A DNA stretch of 64,000 bases from Paenisporosarcina indica (GTDB taxonomy: Bacteria > Bacillota > Bacilli > Bacillales_A > Planococcaceae), in the NCBI RefSeq assembly GCF_001939075.1, contig NZ_MPTA01000002.1, positions 248,001-312,000 on the forward strand. Reading direction: 5' to 3'. The notes under the pieces are model-generated. The model saw nothing but the letters and a program-made list of their open reading frames with translations, was not told the DNA's origin and did no database searches. Of this stretch, positions 1 through 9,485 are shown piece after piece; the first letter of the stretch is position 1; the number at the start of each line of letters is the position of its first letter. The position numbers were made by a program, and so were the translations under genes.

Positions 1-305
1 AAATTCGATACGTCAGGAATCATCCAGTTAAAGAGATCAATAAATAACCCAATTGCAATCATATTTAACCAAGTTCCAATTTGTGGCCAACTTTTTGTTA
101 CAAGCGCTGTTCCTGTTACAAGGAGTAAACCTGTAATAATCGACCATGTCCCAATGGTCAGACCAAAATGTATATTTAAACCTACATGAAGCACATCCCA
201 CGGACTAATACCGAGTGATTGTCCCTTAATGCATAACGTAATACCGAGCGAGAATATAAGTAACCCTACAAAGAAAAATGTCCATCTCCATAAGCTTGAA
301 TTCAT
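1..305 (-). CDS. YczE/YitT-like integral membrane protein (N-terminal part, cut by window edge)
   Basis: The reverse strand reads open from an ATG at 305, behind a good ribosome binding site (AGGAAGAAGGTGAGCAG), to the window edge, giving about 101 residues. The translation begins MNSSLWRWTFFFVGLLIFSL and has at least three hydrophobic segments, with a GISPWDVLH motif after the first. That motif and topology are typical of the YczE/YyaS/YitT family of bacterial membrane proteins, whose biochemical role is not settled; YczE of B. subtilis has been linked to surfactin production. The C-terminal part lies outside the window, so full length and the remaining helices cannot be seen. Confidence 0.75.
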   Translation of the reverse strand, partial: MNSSLWRWTFFFVGLLIFSLGITLCIKGQSLGISPWDVLHVGLNIHFGLTIGTWSIITGLLLVTGTALVTKSWPQIGTWLNMIAIGLFIDLFNWMIPDVSN

Positions 306-419
306 CTGCTCACCTTCTTCCTAAGAAAAATCCATTCACGTCATGCATGAATGGATGTAAAATCTTATAATTAGTAGTATAGCAATTAATTGTAAATTCG
401 TGCATCAACTTAGGTTCGT

Positions 420-905
420 TCATGTCAACGCCACATAGGTACCTAGCGTGCATGCCACCAAATCTCTTGGTTTAAGGTGAATTTGCATGCCAATCTTCCC
501 TGCACTGACTATCATTGTGTTCAGTTCTTTTGCGGAATCGTCGATAAAAGTGGGAAACAGTTTTTTCATGCCAAGTGGTGAGCAGCCTCCCCGGACATAC
601 CCTGTTAGACCAAGTAAATCTTTCACTGGGAGCATCTCAATTTTCTTTGCCCCTGCAGCTTTTGCGGCTGCTTTCAAGTTTAATTCTTGTGCTACAGGGA
701 CCAAGAATACGAATACTTTTCCTGGTCCCGTTGTAGCCACTAATGTTTTAAAGACTTTTTCAACCGGTTGCCCAATTTTTTGTGCAACCGATACGCCATC
801 GATTTTGCCATCTGTCACTTCATATTCGAACAACTGATACGTTACATTTTGTTGATCGAGGAAGCGTACTGCATTTGTTTTCGAGATTTTTGGAGACTTT
901 GCCAT
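420..905 (-). CDS. ybaK: YbaK/EbsC-family Cys-tRNA(Pro) deacylase
   Basis: The 161-residue protein has the length and pattern of YbaK, a free-standing editing enzyme that hydrolyses cysteine mischarged onto tRNA(Pro) by prolyl-tRNA synthetase. The YbaK fold covers nearly the whole chain: the segment VEKVFKTLVATTG carries the conserved lysine of the family, and GYVRGGCSPLGMKK (about residues 103-116) matches the conserved GG.SP.G loop. It acts in the cytosol in trans. The ATG at 905 follows a GAGGAAG ribosome binding site. It ends divergently from nothing obvious; the next gene upstream is topB, 29 bp away on the same strand, so the two may be co-transcribed. Confidence 0.88.
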   Translation of the reverse strand: MAKSPKISKTNAVRFLDQQNVTYQLFEYEVTDGKIDGVSVAQKIGQPVEKVFKTLVATTGPGKVFVFLVPVAQELNLKAAAKAAGAKKIEMLPVKDLLGLTGYVRGGCSPLGMKKLFPTFIDDSAKELNTMIVSAGKIGMQIHLKPRDLVACTLGTYVALT

Positions 906-934
906 AGAAACTTCCTCTTTCCATCAAAACATCC

Positions 935-3106
935 TTATTCTTGGTTCAATAACTTCTTCAATGCTTCTGCCATTGCCGTATTTTGCGGTTCATCTTGCTG
1001 TTTCAAGAATTTCTGTACATCTTTTTTGTTCGCTTTTGCTCCACCTGATGATTCACGTCGCTTTTCAAAGGCTGACAATTTTTCACGATGTCCACATTTA
1101 CAAACAAAGATTTTGCCTTCTCCTTCTCCGCGCATCTCTAACTTTTTATGACACACCGGACAACGAGCGTTGGTTTGCATCGCAACATTCTTTTTGTAGC
1201 CACATTCACGATCTTGACAGACCAGCATTTTCCCACGCTTGCCGTTTACTTCGAGCAAGTTCTTGTTACAAGTTGGACAAGTTTTTCCTGTGACGTTATC
1301 ATGCTTGAATTTTTGCTCGCTTTGTTTGATCTGAGTTACGACTTTCTTCGAGAACATGACCATGTCTTTCATAAATTGCTCTTTTTTCATGGTGCCTTTG
1401 GCAATTTTCGTCAATCGTTGTTCCCACTCGCCTGTTAATGATGGGGATTTCAAATCGTCTGGCACTAATTCTAAGAGCTGTCTGCCTTTCGATGTTGTGT
1501 AAATATCTTTGCCTTTTTTTTCAATGACAAAGCTATTAAACAACTTCTCGATAATGTCCGCACGTGTTGCTACGGTACCAAGTCCGCCTGTTTCAACGGC
1601 CGTTTTGATAATATCCTTTGATTCTCCCGCCATAAATGATGAGGGGTTTTCCATTGCTGCAAGTAAGGTCCCTTCGTTGAAGCGTGCTGGCGGTTTTGTT
1701 TCACCCGTCGTCATGGTGATGGCACGCAGTTCAATTGTTTCTCCTTTTTGAACAGGTGGTAAGGTACTGTCATGATCCTCATCATGATCTTGTTGGTACA
1801 CTTTTTTCCAGCCTTCATCTCTTACAGTCTTACCTTTTGCCGTAAATGTTTCGCCCATCACATCCAGTGTGATGATGGTTTGGTCGAATGCATACGGCGG
1901 TAAGAACACGGCTAAAAATCGCTTGACGATCAAGTCATATAGTTTTCGTTCTTTGTCCGATAAATTCTGCATAACCGGTGATTCTTCAGTTGGAATGATT
2001 GCATGGTGATCGCTTACTCGAGCGTCATCGATTACGCCTTTTTGCGGTAGCACATTATTTGAACGTAATATTAGGTTTGTCGCTGCGCGATACGGTTGTA
2101 AATCAACTGCTTTCACACGGTCTTTTAAGGTCGACTTCATATCACTCGTTAAGTGCTTAGAGTCTGTTCGTGGATATGTAACGATTTTATGACGTTCATA
2201 GAGTGCTTGCAATGTGGATAATGTTTCTTTTGCAGACCACCCAAAAATGCGATGTCCTTCTTTTTGAAGTTCTGTTAGATCGAATAATGCAGGCGCTGAC
2301 TGTTTTTTAGGTGTTGTTAAGACAGAAACAATTTTTCCATCTTTTGCTTTGTCCAGTTTTTCCAATACTTGATCCACTTGATTTTTATTAAAGTTGCTCG
2401 TTTGTTTATTTGCCCCGAAAGCCCAAGTATAGGTGGCATCTTTTGTTAAAGCTTGTAAGCCGTAATAGGTTGTTGCTTTAAAATCACGGATTTGTTTCTC
2501 ACGTTCTGCAATCATCGCAAGAGTCGGTGTTTGTACACGACCTGTGGATAATTGTGCATTGTATTTTACAGTTAATGCACGCGTGGCGTTGATTCCCACT
2601 ACCCAGTCAGCTTCAGCTCGTGCCACTGCTGCTTCGTATAAATGTTCATACTCTCGTCCGTCTTTTAGTTCACGGAATCCTTTTTGAATCGCTTGATCCG
2701 TGACTGAAGAAATCCATAAACGCTTGACTGGCTTACGACTTTTTGCTTTTTCTAATATCCATCGTGCCACCAATTCGCCTTCACGGCCGGCATCCGTTGC
2801 GATAATGATTTGGTTCACATCTTGGCGATTGAGTTGTGCTTTTACTGCGTTAAATTGTTTCATTGTTTGCTTGATCGGCACTAATTTGAATGGTTGTGGC
2901 AAAATCGGTAAATCTTCCAGTTTCCATTCTTTATAACTATTGTCGTATTGTTCTGGATCGGCGTGCGTCACTAAGTGCCCGAGTGCCCAGGTCACAATAT
3001 ATTGAGTACCTTCTAAAAAGCCGTTTCCTTTTTTATGACAACCGAGGACGCGAGCGATATCGCGTGCTACGGATGGTTTTTCTGCTAATACTAATGATTT
3101 CGACAA
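935..3106 (-). CDS. topB: DNA topoisomerase III
   Basis: A 723-residue type IA topoisomerase that relaxes and decatenates DNA by passing single strands. The N-terminal TOPRIM domain begins LVLAEKPSVARDIA and carries the acidic motif TDAGREGELVARW near residue 105. The catalytic tyrosine lies in TYPRTDSKHL around residue 310. The C terminus has two zinc-ribbon-like modules (CPTCNKN...CQDREC and CPVCHKK...CKCG), as in Bacillus TopB proteins of similar size. The start is a TTG at 3104-3106, 6 nt behind an AGGGGTGG ribosome binding site; no ATG is better placed. The gene precedes ybaK on the same strand with a 29-bp gap. Confidence 0.95.
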   Translation of the reverse strand: MSKSLVLAEKPSVARDIARVLGCHKKGNGFLEGTQYIVTWALGHLVTHADPEQYDNSYKEWKLEDLPILPQPFKLVPIKQTMKQFNAVKAQLNRQDVNQIIIATDAGREGELVARWILEKAKSRKPVKRLWISSVTDQAIQKGFRELKDGREYEHLYEAAVARAEADWVVGINATRALTVKYNAQLSTGRVQTPTLAMIAEREKQIRDFKATTYYGLQALTKDATYTWAFGANKQTSNFNKNQVDQVLEKLDKAKDGKIVSVLTTPKKQSAPALFDLTELQKEGHRIFGWSAKETLSTLQALYERHKIVTYPRTDSKHLTSDMKSTLKDRVKAVDLQPYRAATNLILRSNNVLPQKGVIDDARVSDHHAIIPTEESPVMQNLSDKERKLYDLIVKRFLAVFLPPYAFDQTIITLDVMGETFTAKGKTVRDEGWKKVYQQDHDEDHDSTLPPVQKGETIELRAITMTTGETKPPARFNEGTLLAAMENPSSFMAGESKDIIKTAVETGGLGTVATRADIIEKLFNSFVIEKKGKDIYTTSKGRQLLELVPDDLKSPSLTGEWEQRLTKIAKGTMKKEQFMKDMVMFSKKVVTQIKQSEQKFKHDNVTGKTCPTCNKNLLEVNGKRGKMLVCQDRECGYKKNVAMQTNARCPVCHKKLEMRGEGEGKIFVCKCGHREKLSAFEKRRESSGGAKANKKDVQKFLKQQDEPQNTAMAEALKKLLNQE

Positions 3107-3260
3107 ATTTGTCCACCCCTCTCTTACTGTAAGTCCATTATAACGGATGGACGACTTTTTCTCTCCATTAACTGCCGCCGGTTGAATAGGCGAAAGGGGA
3201 AAGGTTAAGTTTAATCGGCATTAAGCGAGATTTAATCGGTTTCGCTCAATTATCCCAGAC

Positions 3261-3291
3261 AAAAAAACACTTCGCAATCTCTTGCGAAGTG
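3261..3291 (-). terminator. Rho-independent terminator after the FMN reductase gene
   Basis: A perfect 10-bp stem (CACTTCGCAA / TTGCGAAGTG) with a 4-nt loop is followed on the minus strand by seven Ts. It lies 14 bp past the stop of the gene that ends at 3305. Confidence 0.9.
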
Positions 3292-3304
3292 GCATAGCTA
3301 AATT

Positions 3305-3868
3305 TTAATGTTCATCCAGTGTTTCTTTGGATAAGTTCTTGCCCATTTCAGCATATTGCACAAATACGCGAGCGAGTTCTCTCAATCGATCATGTACATC
3401 TTGATCGACAATGACGTTGCCTTCTCCAAAATGATTGGCCGTCGTGTATACGTAATTCGGTGTAACGAGACAGCGGAAGTAATCCAATATTGGTTTCAAC
3501 TGATTCTCGATTACTAAGTGATGTTGATACGTGCCTCCATTTGCGACAATTGACACTGGTTTGTACCGCATCGTGCGTGGATGTAAGAGATCAAATGCAT
3601 TTTTCAATACTCCTGGTATGGATCCTTGGAAAATGGGTGTAGCTAAAATATAGCCTTCCGCCTCTTCAAATTTACGTACGAGCAAACGCATGTCATCGTT
3701 ATATTCACCAAGTGGACGGCCATCCACAAACTGATGATCAAACTCCGCAAGTTTCATGATTTCAAGATCCAAATTACTATTTAATTGTTCAATATATACT
3801 TTCACTTGATCGAGAATGGCTCCTGTTTTAGAGCCAATAATCGTCCCGTCTATGAGCAAAATTTTCAT
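3305..3868 (-). CDS. NADPH-dependent FMN reductase family oxidoreductase
   Basis: About 187 residues with a flavodoxin-like fold. The N terminus KILLIDGTIIGSKTG fits the phosphate-binding loop of the NADPH-dependent FMN reductase family. ATPIFQGSIPGVLKNAFD (about residues 78-95) is the family's conserved flavin-contacting segment, usually written TPxYxxSxPGxLKNAxD. Enzymes of this family reduce FMN or small electrophiles with NAD(P)H; the substrate here is unknown. I prefer the second ATG at 3868, which is 6 nt behind GGAGG; the first ATG at 3874 touches the ribosome binding site. A strong terminator follows, so this looks like a single-gene unit. Confidence 0.85.
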   Translation of the reverse strand: MKILLIDGTIIGSKTGAILDQVKVYIEQLNSNLDLEIMKLAEFDHQFVDGRPLGEYNDDMRLLVRKFEEAEGYILATPIFQGSIPGVLKNAFDLLHPRTMRYKPVSIVANGGTYQHHLVIENQLKPILDYFRCLVTPNYVYTTANHFGEGNVIVDQDVHDRLRELARVFVQYAEMGKNLSKETLDEH

Positions 3869-3957
3869 GTCCATCCTCCTTCAAACACTTTACTATATTG
3901 GTATTGTATCAAAAAGAACGCCTTTGACTATGCACGGTGCTCCACAGCGCCCTAATT

Positions 3958-5805
3958 TCATCCTTTTGACGGAGATGGTTTCGCACGATTGGCTTTCAAT
4001 CGATCTTGGACTTTCAAGATTTCCTTTGTTGGTGGAGTTAAGCTGACCACCGTATCGCCAGGTCCACCTTTTAGTTCTGTATTCGGCAAATAGAATTCAA
4101 GATCGCCATTTTCTTTCAGGATATATAAAAGCAAGGTGTCTTCCTCTCGTTCGTGCAGGTACTGTGTATATGGGTATTGTTCGGTAATCGCGGTTTTGCG
4201 AATCACGTCGCCACGGCTGATTCGTCCATTCAGATGATAGTATGTCATATTTTGATTGAACAGGATGCATCCGGCCAGCGATTGATTGTATTTGCTTTTG
4301 GCCCCATGATGGAGGGCTATTTGATACAAAGATTTACGTTCGAGTTCGTGCACGAAATTCGAGCAGACTAGGGCATTGTAAGAATCGGATTCTGTCGCGG
4401 CAATCAGCACTGGATATGGTGTCAGATCGACATGGTACTCGTGTTGTTCGGCTATCACTTCACCAACCGCTGTCATCAGTCCGAAGTTGCGTGCATCACT
4501 CAATCGTTCAAAAGAATTATCCATGATTAATACATTATGGTTTAAATCCTGAAGCGACTTCGCCAATTCCGTGGTGAATGGATTTCCACCGATAATTAAC
4601 ACACCTGGGCAATCAGAACAGGCTAGATCCAGCTTCTTCGCGAACCATCCAATCGTGAATCCGTGTGCGACAACTGTGGAGAAAACGAGTGCGAGCGTCA
4701 AGGCGGTTATGATTTCTGCATCCTCGTATCCTTTTTCCATCAGGACATTCGTGAAGTACCCCGACACCGTTAATGCAACAATTCCTCGTGGGGCAATCCA
4801 CCCCATCAATGTTTTTTCTTGATTTGTAAGGTCCGTGCCAATTGTGGATAACCAAATGGATAACGGACGCACGATAAATAACATCGACGCGACAAATATG
4901 ATAATCTTCCAATCAAACATGCTAAGTAACGTTTCGGGGCTTAATGACGCGGTCAGCATGACAAAAATACTCGAGATCAATAAGACGGAGATGTTTTCCT
5001 TGAATTGTCTCATCTCCTGGATCGAGGCAATGCGCATATTGGCCATCACCATTCCCATTGCTGTGACTGCCAACAACCCGGTTTCGTGTATGATTTCATC
5101 GGACAGGACAAACAGGAACAGGACCACCGCAAAAACAACTGGCGACTTCAAAAACTCTGGAACATTGCCCCGCTCAAACATCCACCCAATCCCACGACCT
5201 GCACCTACTCCGAGTAGAATGGCAAGGACGCTTGCACCAGCGAACAGCAGCAATGTATCCAATGTTACATCTTTATTAATAAATTGAATGAATTCAAATG
5301 CAGACACGGCTAAGAGGACACCCACCGGATCGACCACAATGCCTTCCCATTTCAGGATTGCTGCAGGTCTGGTCTTCAGTTTGGCCTGTTTCAGTAGAGG
5401 CAAAATCACGGTAGGTCCCGTGACGATAAACAATCCACCCAGGACAAACGCAACAGCCCAGGACAACCCGACCAAATAATGGGCCGCAATCGCCCCTGCA
5501 ACCCATGCAATAAAGGCACCTAACGTAACGATTCGGAGTAACGGCTTGCTAAATCCGCGTATTTCCCTAAGATCTAGGTTCAAGCTTCCTTCAAATAAGT
5601 TAATCGCAACTGCGACGGAAATGACGGGTCCGTATAAATCGCCAAAGCTTTCCTGTGGCTTGATCAACCCGAAAATCGGACCCACCAGCAATCCCGCAAT
5701 CGCCATGAGGACAATAGCCGGAATTCTTAATCGCCAGGCGAACCATTGCGAAACGACTCCGAGGAAAATCACGAACATCAATTCAAATAATAGAGAATCG
5801 AACAT
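3958..5805 (-). CDS. CPA1-type sodium/cation:proton antiporter with C-terminal RCK-like domain
   Basis: A 615-residue membrane protein. Residues 1 to about 390 hold some 12-13 hydrophobic helices of the Na+/H+ exchanger fold, including the VVDPVGVLLAV and GWIAPRGIVALTV segments typical of NhaP-like CPA1 antiporters. From about residue 395 (VLIIGGNPFTTELAKSL) there is a soluble Rossmann-like region resembling the TrkA-N/RCK nucleotide-binding domain, then a TrkA-C-like tail. The protein should exchange Na+ or K+ for H+ across the cytoplasmic membrane, with gating by a nucleotide possible but inferred. The ATG at 5805 follows GAGGTGATTCC. The C terminus is lysine/proline-rich and hydrophilic. 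Confidence 0.88.
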   Translation of the reverse strand: MFDSLLFELMFVIFLGVVSQWFAWRLRIPAIVLMAIAGLLVGPIFGLIKPQESFGDLYGPVISVAVAINLFEGSLNLDLREIRGFSKPLLRIVTLGAFIAWVAGAIAAHYLVGLSWAVAFVLGGLFIVTGPTVILPLLKQAKLKTRPAAILKWEGIVVDPVGVLLAVSAFEFIQFINKDVTLDTLLLFAGASVLAILLGVGAGRGIGWMFERGNVPEFLKSPVVFAVVLFLFVLSDEIIHETGLLAVTAMGMVMANMRIASIQEMRQFKENISVLLISSIFVMLTASLSPETLLSMFDWKIIIFVASMLFIVRPLSIWLSTIGTDLTNQEKTLMGWIAPRGIVALTVSGYFTNVLMEKGYEDAEIITALTLALVFSTVVAHGFTIGWFAKKLDLACSDCPGVLIIGGNPFTTELAKSLQDLNHNVLIMDNSFERLSDARNFGLMTAVGEVIAEQHEYHVDLTPYPVLIAATESDSYNALVCSNFVHELERKSLYQIALHHGAKSKYNQSLAGCILFNQNMTYYHLNGRISRGDVIRKTAITEQYPYTQYLHEREEDTLLLYILKENGDLEFYLPNTELKGGPGDTVVSLTPPTKEILKVQDRLKANRAKPSPSKG

Positions 5806-5832
5806 GGAATCACCTCATGTTACTATTCTGCC

Positions 5833-6492
5833 TTATTTAATTTGAGCCATACTATCCGATTCATAAATCGCAACGGATTCTGATGACGCATCCAGTGCGA
5901 TTTGCAACATTGAAAATGCCACTTGTTCCGCTTCGATGGCACAGTATTTTTTCAATGGTCCAATAAAAACAGGTTTCAGAATCTTCATGGCAAACTCTCC
6001 AATACGCTCACCCAATCGAAATTCTTGTCGCACTCCTAGTAATAATGATGGTCTAAAGATCGAGACTGTTGGAATTGAAAGACTTGCTAGTTTTTCTTCC
6101 ATCGTTCCTTTGACACGGTTGTAATAGATTTTTGATTGACTATTTGCTCCCATTGCAGAAATAACTAGGACGTGTTTGACGCCTTGTGCCTTAGCATATT
6201 TTGCCATTTGAATAGGTGCGATTAAATCCACTTGTTCAAATGCTTCTTTTGAGCCTGCTTTTTTTATCGTTGACCCTAAGCAACAAAAGAAATCATCTAC
6301 TCCTTCAAAATCACTTTCCGTTACTTGATTGAGATTTTTTATTTTCGTCTTCAATTTGGGATGGCTATAGGGTACTGCTTTTCTCACAATGATCGTTACT
6401 TTTTCATAGGCGTCATTTTCACATAGGAATTTAACTAGGTGGGAACCCGTTAATCCAGATGCACCTGCTACCATCGCTGTTTTTTGTCCCAT
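5833..6492 (-). CDS. NAD(P)H-binding oxidoreductase, HTATIP2/YwnB-like atypical SDR
   Basis: A protein of about 219 residues with an N-terminal Rossmann motif (VAGASGLTGSHLVKFL). The internal pattern DDFFCCLGSTIKKAGS followed by VDLIAPIQMAKYAK is typical of the TIP30/HTATIP2-like NAD(P)-binding family of atypical short-chain dehydrogenases. No catalytic YxxxK is obvious beyond YYNRVKGTMEE, where Y and K are spaced as in SDRs. Substrate unknown. The ATG at 6492 sits 7 nt behind GAGG and is preferred over the one at 6498. The gene lies 28 bp upstream of the antiporter gene on the same strand and may share its transcript. Confidence 0.8.
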   Translation of the reverse strand: MGQKTAMVAGASGLTGSHLVKFLCENDAYEKVTIIVRKAVPYSHPKLKTKIKNLNQVTESDFEGVDDFFCCLGSTIKKAGSKEAFEQVDLIAPIQMAKYAKAQGVKHVLVISAMGANSQSKIYYNRVKGTMEEKLASLSIPTVSIFRPSLLLGVRQEFRLGERIGEFAMKILKPVFIGPLKKYCAIEAEQVAFSMLQIALDASSESVAIYESDSMAQIK

Positions 6493-6619
6493 GTTCATTC
6501 CTCATTTCTCAAATTCTAGTAGGTGTAGTTTATCACAGAAATAAGCAAATTCTGAACATTTACTCATACTGTGTATAATCTTCCCATACGTTAAATAGAA
6601 GATGAAAGGTGGGAATGAA

Positions 6620-7642
6620 ATGAACAACCAAATTCAACAAAAAACCATTTTATTTACGATTGGACGTGCCGGCTATCCTCTCACGAGATGTCTTACTCTC
6701 GCGAAGTTACTGGCTTCTCATCGCATTCTATTCGCGGCTCAGGAAAAACAAAAAGTGGTTCTTCAAACGCTTGATCAACAGGGGTTTGCCCCTCTCTCAT
6801 ATGCAAGAAATGCAGATTTAAAGAAACTCCTTACAGAATATGAACCCGATGTCGTCATTTCAGATGGTTTAGATATGGACATTGATGAAGGCAGACTACT
6901 CTCTTCCCTCGTTCCAATTACACTGCATTTCGATGATTTTGGTGAAGGTGGCAAAGTGGCGACACGTGTCATCCAGTCTTTATACCATGAAAATCGGGAG
7001 CAATCGCCTTCTCATTATATATTGGGTCCGTCCGGGTTTGTTATTCCCGAAGAATTAGAGCCTTATGCCAATTCGGGTTTAGGACCAGGACCAACTCTTC
7101 CACTCCCCCATGTCGTCGTGACGTTTGCAGGGGAAGACGTGGATAACTTGTCGTATCGAACTTTACGTCACTTGTTACACTTGCAAATTCCACTTGCTAT
7201 TACAGTCGCTCTTCATTCAAGTTATTCTCATAGCCGTGATGATTTGAAATTAATGGCGTTAGGACGCAAGCAAACGCGTATCGTTGAGTGTGATGATCCC
7301 ATTCAACTCATTAGCGAATCTAATCTTGTGGTGTGCGATGCGAGTTATACCCCGTATTTCGTTGCTGTTATTGGTAAGCCTTGTATTGTCATAGCTGAGG
7401 ATGAAAAAGAAGCGCAGCATGCATTTCCTAGAGAATCAAATGGCTTTATATATTTAGGGCTTGGTCGTAAGTTAAAACAATCCCACTTGCAAAATGCCGT
7501 AATGGAGACGATTCTTCATCCACATCGCAGTCAGCGTGCAGTGAAAAAGCAATTAGCCTTTAAATTGACAGCGAACAATGGGAATATGCAACTATTATTA
7601 GAAAAAATCCTCAAAGAAGAAGCGCGAGAAATCACCAGATGA
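6620..7642 (+). CDS. Glycosyltransferase-like protein related to PseG/SpsG (nucleotide-sugar binding fold)
   Basis: About 340 residues. The opening TILFTIGRAGYPLTRCLTLAKLL and the C-terminal pattern ISESNLVVCDASYTPYFVAVIGKPCIVIAEDEKEAQHA resemble the two Rossmann halves of GT-B proteins such as PseG and spore-coat SpsG, where a sugar-nucleotide is bound between domains. The helical C-terminal tail is short. No sugar-biosynthesis genes adjoin it, so the substrate is unknown and the enzymatic assignment is inference from fold. The ATG at 6620 lies 8 nt behind AAAGGTGGG; an in-frame ATG at 6602 is upstream of that site and unlikely. Confidence 0.6.
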   Translation: MNNQIQQKTILFTIGRAGYPLTRCLTLAKLLASHRILFAAQEKQKVVLQTLDQQGFAPLSYARNADLKKLLTEYEPDVVISDGLDMDIDEGRLLSSLVPITLHFDDFGEGGKVATRVIQSLYHENREQSPSHYILGPSGFVIPEELEPYANSGLGPGPTLPLPHVVVTFAGEDVDNLSYRTLRHLLHLQIPLAITVALHSSYSHSRDDLKLMALGRKQTRIVECDDPIQLISESNLVVCDASYTPYFVAVIGKPCIVIAEDEKEAQHAFPRESNGFIYLGLGRKLKQSHLQNAVMETILHPHRSQRAVKKQLAFKLTANNGNMQLLLEKILKEEAREITR

Positions 7643-7688
7643 CTCCATCCTGTGATACAATAGGTGAAAAAAGAGGAGTTTCTCTTAC

Positions 7689-7871
7689 ATGACGTCACAA
7701 CAAATACAACAACAAATTGCCGAATTGAAAAATGATTATATACGTTTGCAAGGCGACATGGAAAAACTAGAGTCCACTGGACATCCGACCATGATTGAAC
7801 AAGCCGAACAACGTTTAGCAAATATGGAAGTACAACTCGCAGAACTAAACAAAAAGCTCGCGGCGCTGTAA
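7689..7871 (+). CDS. SE1832-family small coiled-coil protein
   Basis: A 60-residue, highly charged protein, almost entirely heptad-like (QQIQQQIAELKNDYIRLQGD). The RLQGDMEKLESTGH segment matches my memory of the small SE1832 family of staphylococci and bacilli. Function is unknown; a short alpha-helical hairpin or coiled coil is expected. The ATG follows AAGAGGAG. The gene is 36 bp upstream of the ABC-F gene and a hairpin spans the gap. Confidence 0.75.
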   Translation: MTSQQIQQQIAELKNDYIRLQGDMEKLESTGHPTMIEQAEQRLANMEVQLAELNKKLAAL

Positions 7872-7891
7872 CAAGCCTGCGAGCTTTCTTT
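7853..7891 (+). terminator. Hairpin between the SE1832 gene and the ABC-F gene (weak terminator or attenuator)
   Basis: Nine-bp arms AAAGCTCGC (7853-7861) and GCGAGCTTT (7879-7887) enclose the SE1832 stop codon and are followed by a broken T run (CTTTAT) that runs into the ABC-F ribosome binding site. The T run is poor, so partial termination or mRNA processing is as likely as full termination. Confidence 0.5.
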
Positions 7892-7907
7892 ATGGAGGAA
7901 TGGAAAC

Positions 7908-9482
7908 ATGGCATTATTGACAGTTGAAAATCTCGGTCACACATTTGGTGATCGCACACTATTTAAAGACGTATCATTCCGCTTAATCGAAGGCGAACAT
8001 GTAGGGCTAGTAGGTGCGAACGGTGTTGGTAAATCAACATTGATGAGCATCGTAACTGGCGAACTCATTCATGATACAGGTAAAGTAGAATGGCTCCCTG
8101 GAACTCATTATGGATATTTGGATCAACATACACGTTTAGAACAAGGTCGTTCTATGCGCGATACGTTACGTGATGCGTTCTTGCCTCTTTACAAAAAAGA
8201 AGCAGAAATGAATGAAATCACGGGCAAAATGGGTGAAGCATCACCTGAAGAATTAGAAGAATTACTTGAGCAAATGGCAGATATTCAAGATGCATTGGAT
8301 GCCGGTGATTTTTATACACTTGATATGAAAATCGAAGAAATCGCACGTGGTCTTGGTTTGGATGCAATTGGCCTAGAACGTCCTGTATCGGCTCTTTCAG
8401 GTGGTCAACGCACGAAAGTATTACTAGCTAAATTGCTTCTTGAAAAACCGAAAGTATTGCTTCTTGATGAGCCTACCAACTATTTGGATGAAGAGCATAT
8501 TGGCTGGTTAACGAATTATTTAAAGAATTACCCGCACTGTTTCCTACTCATTTCACATGACACGGAATTCATGAACGGAATCGTGGATGTCATTTTCCAA
8601 CTGGAATTTTCAAAGCTTTCTCGCTATACGGCTTCTTACGAGAAGTTCCTCGAGCTTGCTGAGATTAACAAACGTCAACATATCGATGCATATGAAAAGC
8701 AACAAGATTTCATTAAAAAACAAGAAGACTTTATCGCTAAAAACAAAGCACGTTACTCGACTACCGGTCGTGCCAAATCACGTCAAAAACAACTGGATCG
8801 CATTGAGAGAATTGACCGTCCAGAAACAGCAGCAAAACCTCAATTCAGTTTCAAAGAATCTCGCAGTCCGAGTCGCTATATTGTAGAAGCAGAAAACTTA
8901 TTGATTGGCTATGATAAGCCGTTATTACCACCTCTATCGTTTTCAATCGAACGTGGCGAAAAAATCGCCCTTGTTGGGATGAATGGTGTGGGTAAATCAA
9001 CCTTACTCAAAACCATGCTCGGCAAAGTGCCTGCACTTGGTGGAAATGTAACTCGTGGAGATTTCCTATCCATCTCATACTTTGAACAAGAAGTAAAAGC
9101 AGATAATGTTACGCCGATTGAAGAGATCTGGAAAACGTATCCGAGTATGGAACAAAGCCAAGTACGTGCTGCATTAGCACGTACCGGTTTGAAAAACGAA
9201 CATATCTCCCGCCCAATGAACAGTTTAAGCGGTGGTGAACAAGCCAAAGTACGTCTATGTAAATTGATGATGGAAGAAAGCAACTGGATGCTTTTCGATG
9301 AGCCGACCAACCATTTAGACATCCACGCAAAAGAAGAACTCAAGCGCGCAATGACTGAATACAAAGGAACGATTGTATTAGTCAGCCACGAACCTGAATT
9401 CTATGAAGGTCTAGTTACAAAAGTTTGGAATGTTGAAGACTGGTTCCAAACTGGCGTGCAAGAAAAAGACGAGGATAATTGA
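7908..9482 (+). CDS. ABC-F family ATPase, YfmM-like
   Basis: A 524-residue soluble protein with two ABC cassettes and no membrane segment. Cassette 1 has Walker A GANGVGKST (about residue 36), signature LSGGQRTK and Walker B LLLDEPTNYLD; cassette 2 has GMNGVGKST (about 356), LSGGEQAK and LFDEPTNHLD. The inter-cassette linker (EKQQDFIKKQEDFIAKNKARYSTTGRAKSRQKQ) is the charged P-site tRNA interaction motif region of ABC-F proteins, which act on the ribosome. Sequence pattern is closest to B. subtilis YfmM as I remember it. There is no obvious leader peptide here, so a housekeeping translation factor role is more likely than drug resistance. The ATG follows ATGGAGGAATGGAAAC. Confidence 0.88.
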   Translation: MALLTVENLGHTFGDRTLFKDVSFRLIEGEHVGLVGANGVGKSTLMSIVTGELIHDTGKVEWLPGTHYGYLDQHTRLEQGRSMRDTLRDAFLPLYKKEAEMNEITGKMGEASPEELEELLEQMADIQDALDAGDFYTLDMKIEEIARGLGLDAIGLERPVSALSGGQRTKVLLAKLLLEKPKVLLLDEPTNYLDEEHIGWLTNYLKNYPHCFLLISHDTEFMNGIVDVIFQLEFSKLSRYTASYEKFLELAEINKRQHIDAYEKQQDFIKKQEDFIAKNKARYSTTGRAKSRQKQLDRIERIDRPETAAKPQFSFKESRSPSRYIVEAENLLIGYDKPLLPPLSFSIERGEKIALVGMNGVGKSTLLKTMLGKVPALGGNVTRGDFLSISYFEQEVKADNVTPIEEIWKTYPSMEQSQVRAALARTGLKNEHISRPMNSLSGGEQAKVRLCKLMMEESNWMLFDEPTNHLDIHAKEELKRAMTEYKGTIVLVSHEPEFYEGLVTKVWNVEDWFQTGVQEKDEDN

Positions 9483-9485
9483 TTA

